Source: an uncultured Clostridia bacterium
GTDB lineage: Bacteria; Bacillota; Clostridia; Christensenellales; CAG-314
Assembly: GCA_947625725.1 (NCBI GenBank)
Contig: CANQPI010000002.1
Coordinates: 47,144 to 111,143 of the forward strand
DNA length: 64,000 nucleotides
Direction of reading: 5' to 3'
The position numbers were made by a program, and so were the translations under genes. Below, piece by piece: positions 61,663-64,000 of this stretch. The stretch's first letter is position 1. The number at the start of each line of letters is the position of its first letter. Under the pieces are notes generated by a model. That model saw only the letters and a list, made by a program, of their open reading frames with translations, was not told the origin of the DNA and did no database searches.

Positions 61663-63807
61663 TTAAATCTTCATTGTCAGCGCAATTCTCTTTTTGTTCA
61701 AATCGACGGACAAAACTTTTACGTCCACAATGTCGCCCACCTTGACAACTTCCAGCGGGTGTTTGACGAATTTGGTCTTGGACAGTTGCGAAACGTGTAC
61801 CAAACCGTCCTGGTGTACGCCTATGTCCACAAACACGCCGAAGTCTATCACGTTGCGCACCGTGCCTTTCAAAATCATTCCCTCTTTGAGGTCTTTCATT
61901 TCCAGCACGTCGTTGCGCAGTATCGGTTTGGGCATTTCGTCGCGTGGGTCGCGCGCGGGTTTTTCCAACTCGGCGACAATGTCTTTGAGGGTAAGTTCGC
62001 CCACGCCCAACTCCTCGGCAATGCGAGCGTAGTCCAATTTGGTTTGGCTCAGCCCCTGCAAGTTGCCTATGTTTTGCGGCTCTATGTGTTGCATTTGCAT
62101 AAATTTCTCCGCGGCGGCGTAACTCTCGGGGTGAACGCTGGTGGAGTCCAACACGTTGTCGCCGCCCGTAATGCGCAAAAATCCCGCGCATTGTTCAAAG
62201 GCTTTTGCGCCCAACTTGTCCACTTTGAGCAGTTGTTTGCGGTTGCTGAACCGTCCGTGCGCCTCGCGGTAGGCGACAATGTTCTTGGCAATGGCGGCAT
62301 TTATGCCCGATATGTACTGCAACAGCGGCGGGCTTGCCGTGTTGAGGTCCACTCCCACGCGGTTTACGCAGTCCTCCACAACGCCCGTCAGCGTTTCGCC
62401 GAGTTTCTTTTGGTTCATATCGTGTTGGTACTGTCCCACGCCTATGGATTGGGGGTCTATCTTGACCAACTCGGACAGCGGATCTTGCAATCGCCGCGCT
62501 ATGCTTGCCGCGCTGCGCTGTCCCACGTCGAACTCGGGAAATTCCTCGCTGCCCAACTTGCTTGCCGAGTACACGCTTGCGCCCGCCTCGTTGACAATCA
62601 CGTACTGCACGGGCAAGCCCGTTTCGCGCAACAGATCCACGATTATTTGTTCGCTTTCGCGCGAGGCGGTGCCGTTGCCGAGAGATATGAGCGTGACGTT
62701 GTACTTTTTGATGAGGGACGTCAACGTTATCTTTGCCCGAGCGATCTTTTCGGGCGTGGTGGGTGCGGTGGGGTAGATGACTGCCGTGTCGAGGACTTTG
62801 CCCGTGGCGTCCACAACGGCAAGTTTGCAACCCGTGCGGAAAGCGGGGTCCCAACCGAGTACGACCTGTCCCACGATGGGCGGTTGCATCAGCAGTTGCT
62901 CCAAATTTTTGCCGAAAACGGCAATCGCGCCCTCTTGCGCTTTTTCCGTGAGCATGTTGCGCACTTCCGTCGCGACGCTCGGCTCGACAAGGCGCGCGTA
63001 ACTGTCGTTGACCGCTTGGGTCAGCAACGGCTCGGTGTATTGGTTTTTGCGCGTCACCACGTGGCGCAACAGGTAGTTTGTGATCAATTCCACGGGCGCG
63101 ACTATCTTGACGGTGAGGACTTTTTCCGCCTCGCCGCGGTTTACCGCAAGCACGCGGTGTCCTTGGATCTTGGTCAGGTCCTCCTCGTAGTTGTAGTAGT
63201 TGTCGTACACCGTCTTGACGTCGGGTTTCTTCGCAACGGAGTTGATCTTGCCAAAGCGCAAAGTCATGTCGCGAATGGCTGTGCGGTAGGCGGCGTTGTC
63301 CGAAATGATCTCCGCAATTATGTCCAGCGCGCCCTCGATCGCCTGTTGCGGCGTATCCACGCCCTTTTCCGCGTTGACGTACTGCTCGGCGATTTTTTCG
63401 ACGGGTTGGTCGCAATCTTGCAACAAAATGATGTTGGCAAGCGGTTCAAGCCCCTTTTCCTTGGCGATAGTGGCGCGCGTGCGGCGTTTGGGACGGTAAG
63501 GGCGGTACAAATCGTCCACGGCGACTTGCGTTTCCGCCGCTTCGATCTCCGCGCGCAGTTCGTCCGTCAGTTGTCCCTGCTCGTCAATGCTTTTGAGTAC
63601 TTGCGCCTTTTTGTCTTGTAGGTTGCGCAGGTAGGCAAGACGTTCGTCCAACTTGCGCAGTTGTTCGTCGTTGAGTTGCCCCGTCGCTTCCTTGCGATAG
63701 CGCGAAATGAACGGAATCGTGTTTCCGTCGTCTATGAGATTGACGGCTGCGTCCACTTGCCATTTGCCTACGTTTAGTTCTTCACTGATTTTCAGATTGA
63801 TGTCCAT
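61663..63807 (-). CDS. tex: Tex-family S1 RNA-binding transcription accessory protein
   Basis: The 714-residue protein has the Tex architecture: N-terminal helical region, YqgF/RNase H-like domain (about 320-440, D-P-A-F-R-T-G-C-K-L-A-V-V-D), helix-hairpin-helix segment (I-N-A-A-I-A-K-N-I-V) and a C-terminal S1 domain with G-M-I-L-K-G-T-V-R-N-V-I-D-F-G-V-F-V-D-I-G. It acts in transcription or RNA metabolism in the cytoplasm and is conserved in most bacteria. GGGGGA precedes ATG 63807. Its stop is followed within 3 nt by a mosaic repeat copy. Confidence 0.95.
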   Translation of the reverse strand: MDINLKISEELNVGKWQVDAAVNLIDDGNTIPFISRYRKEATGQLNDEQLRKLDERLAYLRNLQDKKAQVLKSIDEQGQLTDELRAEIEAAETQVAVDDLYRPYRPKRRTRATIAKEKGLEPLANIILLQDCDQPVEKIAEQYVNAEKGVDTPQQAIEGALDIIAEIISDNAAYRTAIRDMTLRFGKINSVAKKPDVKTVYDNYYNYEEDLTKIQGHRVLAVNRGEAEKVLTVKIVAPVELITNYLLRHVVTRKNQYTEPLLTQAVNDSYARLVEPSVATEVRNMLTEKAQEGAIAVFGKNLEQLLMQPPIVGQVVLGWDPAFRTGCKLAVVDATGKVLDTAVIYPTAPTTPEKIARAKITLTSLIKKYNVTLISLGNGTASRESEQIIVDLLRETGLPVQYVIVNEAGASVYSASKLGSEEFPEFDVGQRSAASIARRLQDPLSELVKIDPQSIGVGQYQHDMNQKKLGETLTGVVEDCVNRVGVDLNTASPPLLQYISGINAAIAKNIVAYREAHGRFSNRKQLLKVDKLGAKAFEQCAGFLRITGGDNVLDSTSVHPESYAAAEKFMQMQHIEPQNIGNLQGLSQTKLDYARIAEELGVGELTLKDIVAELEKPARDPRDEMPKPILRNDVLEMKDLKEGMILKGTVRNVIDFGVFVDIGVHQDGLVHVSQLSKTKFVKHPLEVVKVGDIVDVKVLSVDLNKKRIALTMKI

Positions 63808-63833
63808 TGATATTCCCCCATTGTAACAAAGGT

Positions 63834-63862
63834 ATTTTAGCAGATATTTGCAAAAATTGCAA
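63834..63862 (-). promoter_or_regulatory. promoter of tex
   Basis: Minus strand TTGCAA (63862-63857), 17 bp, TAAAAT (63839-63834). Confidence 0.75.
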
Positions 63863-63928
63863 CCGAGTTTTGCGTCGAATATGTTGCGGGCGACTAAGGG
63901 TAAATTTGTGCATTTTTGCCCTAGCGGT

Positions 63929-63992
63929 ATAACATAATTGCGGGTTTATGGGGCAAAAGTATAGCATAATTGCAATTTTATGGGGCAAAAAT
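63929..63992. repeat. two 32-bp direct repeats at the window edge
   Basis: Copies at 63929-63960 and 63961-63992 share ATA(A/G)CATAATTGC and TTTATGGGGCAAAA cores. A partial inverted TTTTGCCC lies at 63914-63921. Only two copies are visible before the window ends. Confidence 0.75.
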
Positions 63993-64000
63993 GCAACAAA

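Noticed and set aside
63929..63992. CRISPR array start
   Set aside because: The two copies are directly tandem with no spacer between them.

Overview
The window looks like a chromosomal segment from an anaerobic, spore-forming low-GC Firmicute, most likely an uncultured gut Clostridium-like lineage. Support comes from the adjacent sleB-ypeB spore-germination pair, a class II ileS behind a T-box-type leader, the GGGtGRT / Fe-S scaffold pair, many Gram-positive lipoproteins without outer-membrane genes, strong AGGAGG ribosome sites, and many near-consensus -35/17 bp/-10 promoters. The species cannot be named from sequence alone.

Layout. 1-15156 (+): one apparent operon with a window-truncated BspA-type surface protein, two lipoproteins and a complete oligopeptide ABC importer (OppA-B-C-D-F) plus a small membrane protein; several Opp subunits carry unusual extra domains. 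15288-18951 (-): a NagA-like protein whose catalytic Asp position is Asn, a flavin reductase-like protein and an S41 peptidase. 19244-26092: a visibly AT-rich island with a nucleotidyltransferase, a two-domain DNA methyltransferase facing a methyltransferase-endonuclease fusion, and a controller gene with a predicted leaderless transcript. This is the best candidate for a new system. 26621-28236: remnants, a repressor/operator switch and a phage-like DUF6291 protein. 28352-33841 (+): DUF896, ileS with its leader, rRNA methyltransferase, RluD-like pseudouridine synthase. 34777-41416: MntP/YtaF, a secreted anchored protein, RlmI-like methyltransferase, cysteine desulfurase with divergent DUF3343 carrier, and nth. 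41409-46659 (+): GltD-like oxidoreductase, ObgE, YhbY, phosphodiesterase, Fe-S scaffold and GGGtGRT protein. 47146-50347: XRE regulator and a Cys-rich repeat lipoprotein. 50543-51957 (-): tyrosine phosphatase and uridine kinase. 52096-54144 (+): sleB-ypeB. 54289-57227: a structured RNA followed by a frameshifted collagen-like/LRR lipoprotein. 57409-63807: PepF, an MFS transporter, a small membrane protein and Tex.

A mosaic non-coding repeat family recurs at 33842-34717, 37310-37835 and 61446-61660. Each copy directly follows a stop codon and has the same orientation relative to the upstream gene.

Coordinates of motifs, hairpins and promoters were read by eye. Folding, homology searches and composition statistics were not run, so structural RNA and family calls rest on visible motifs only.
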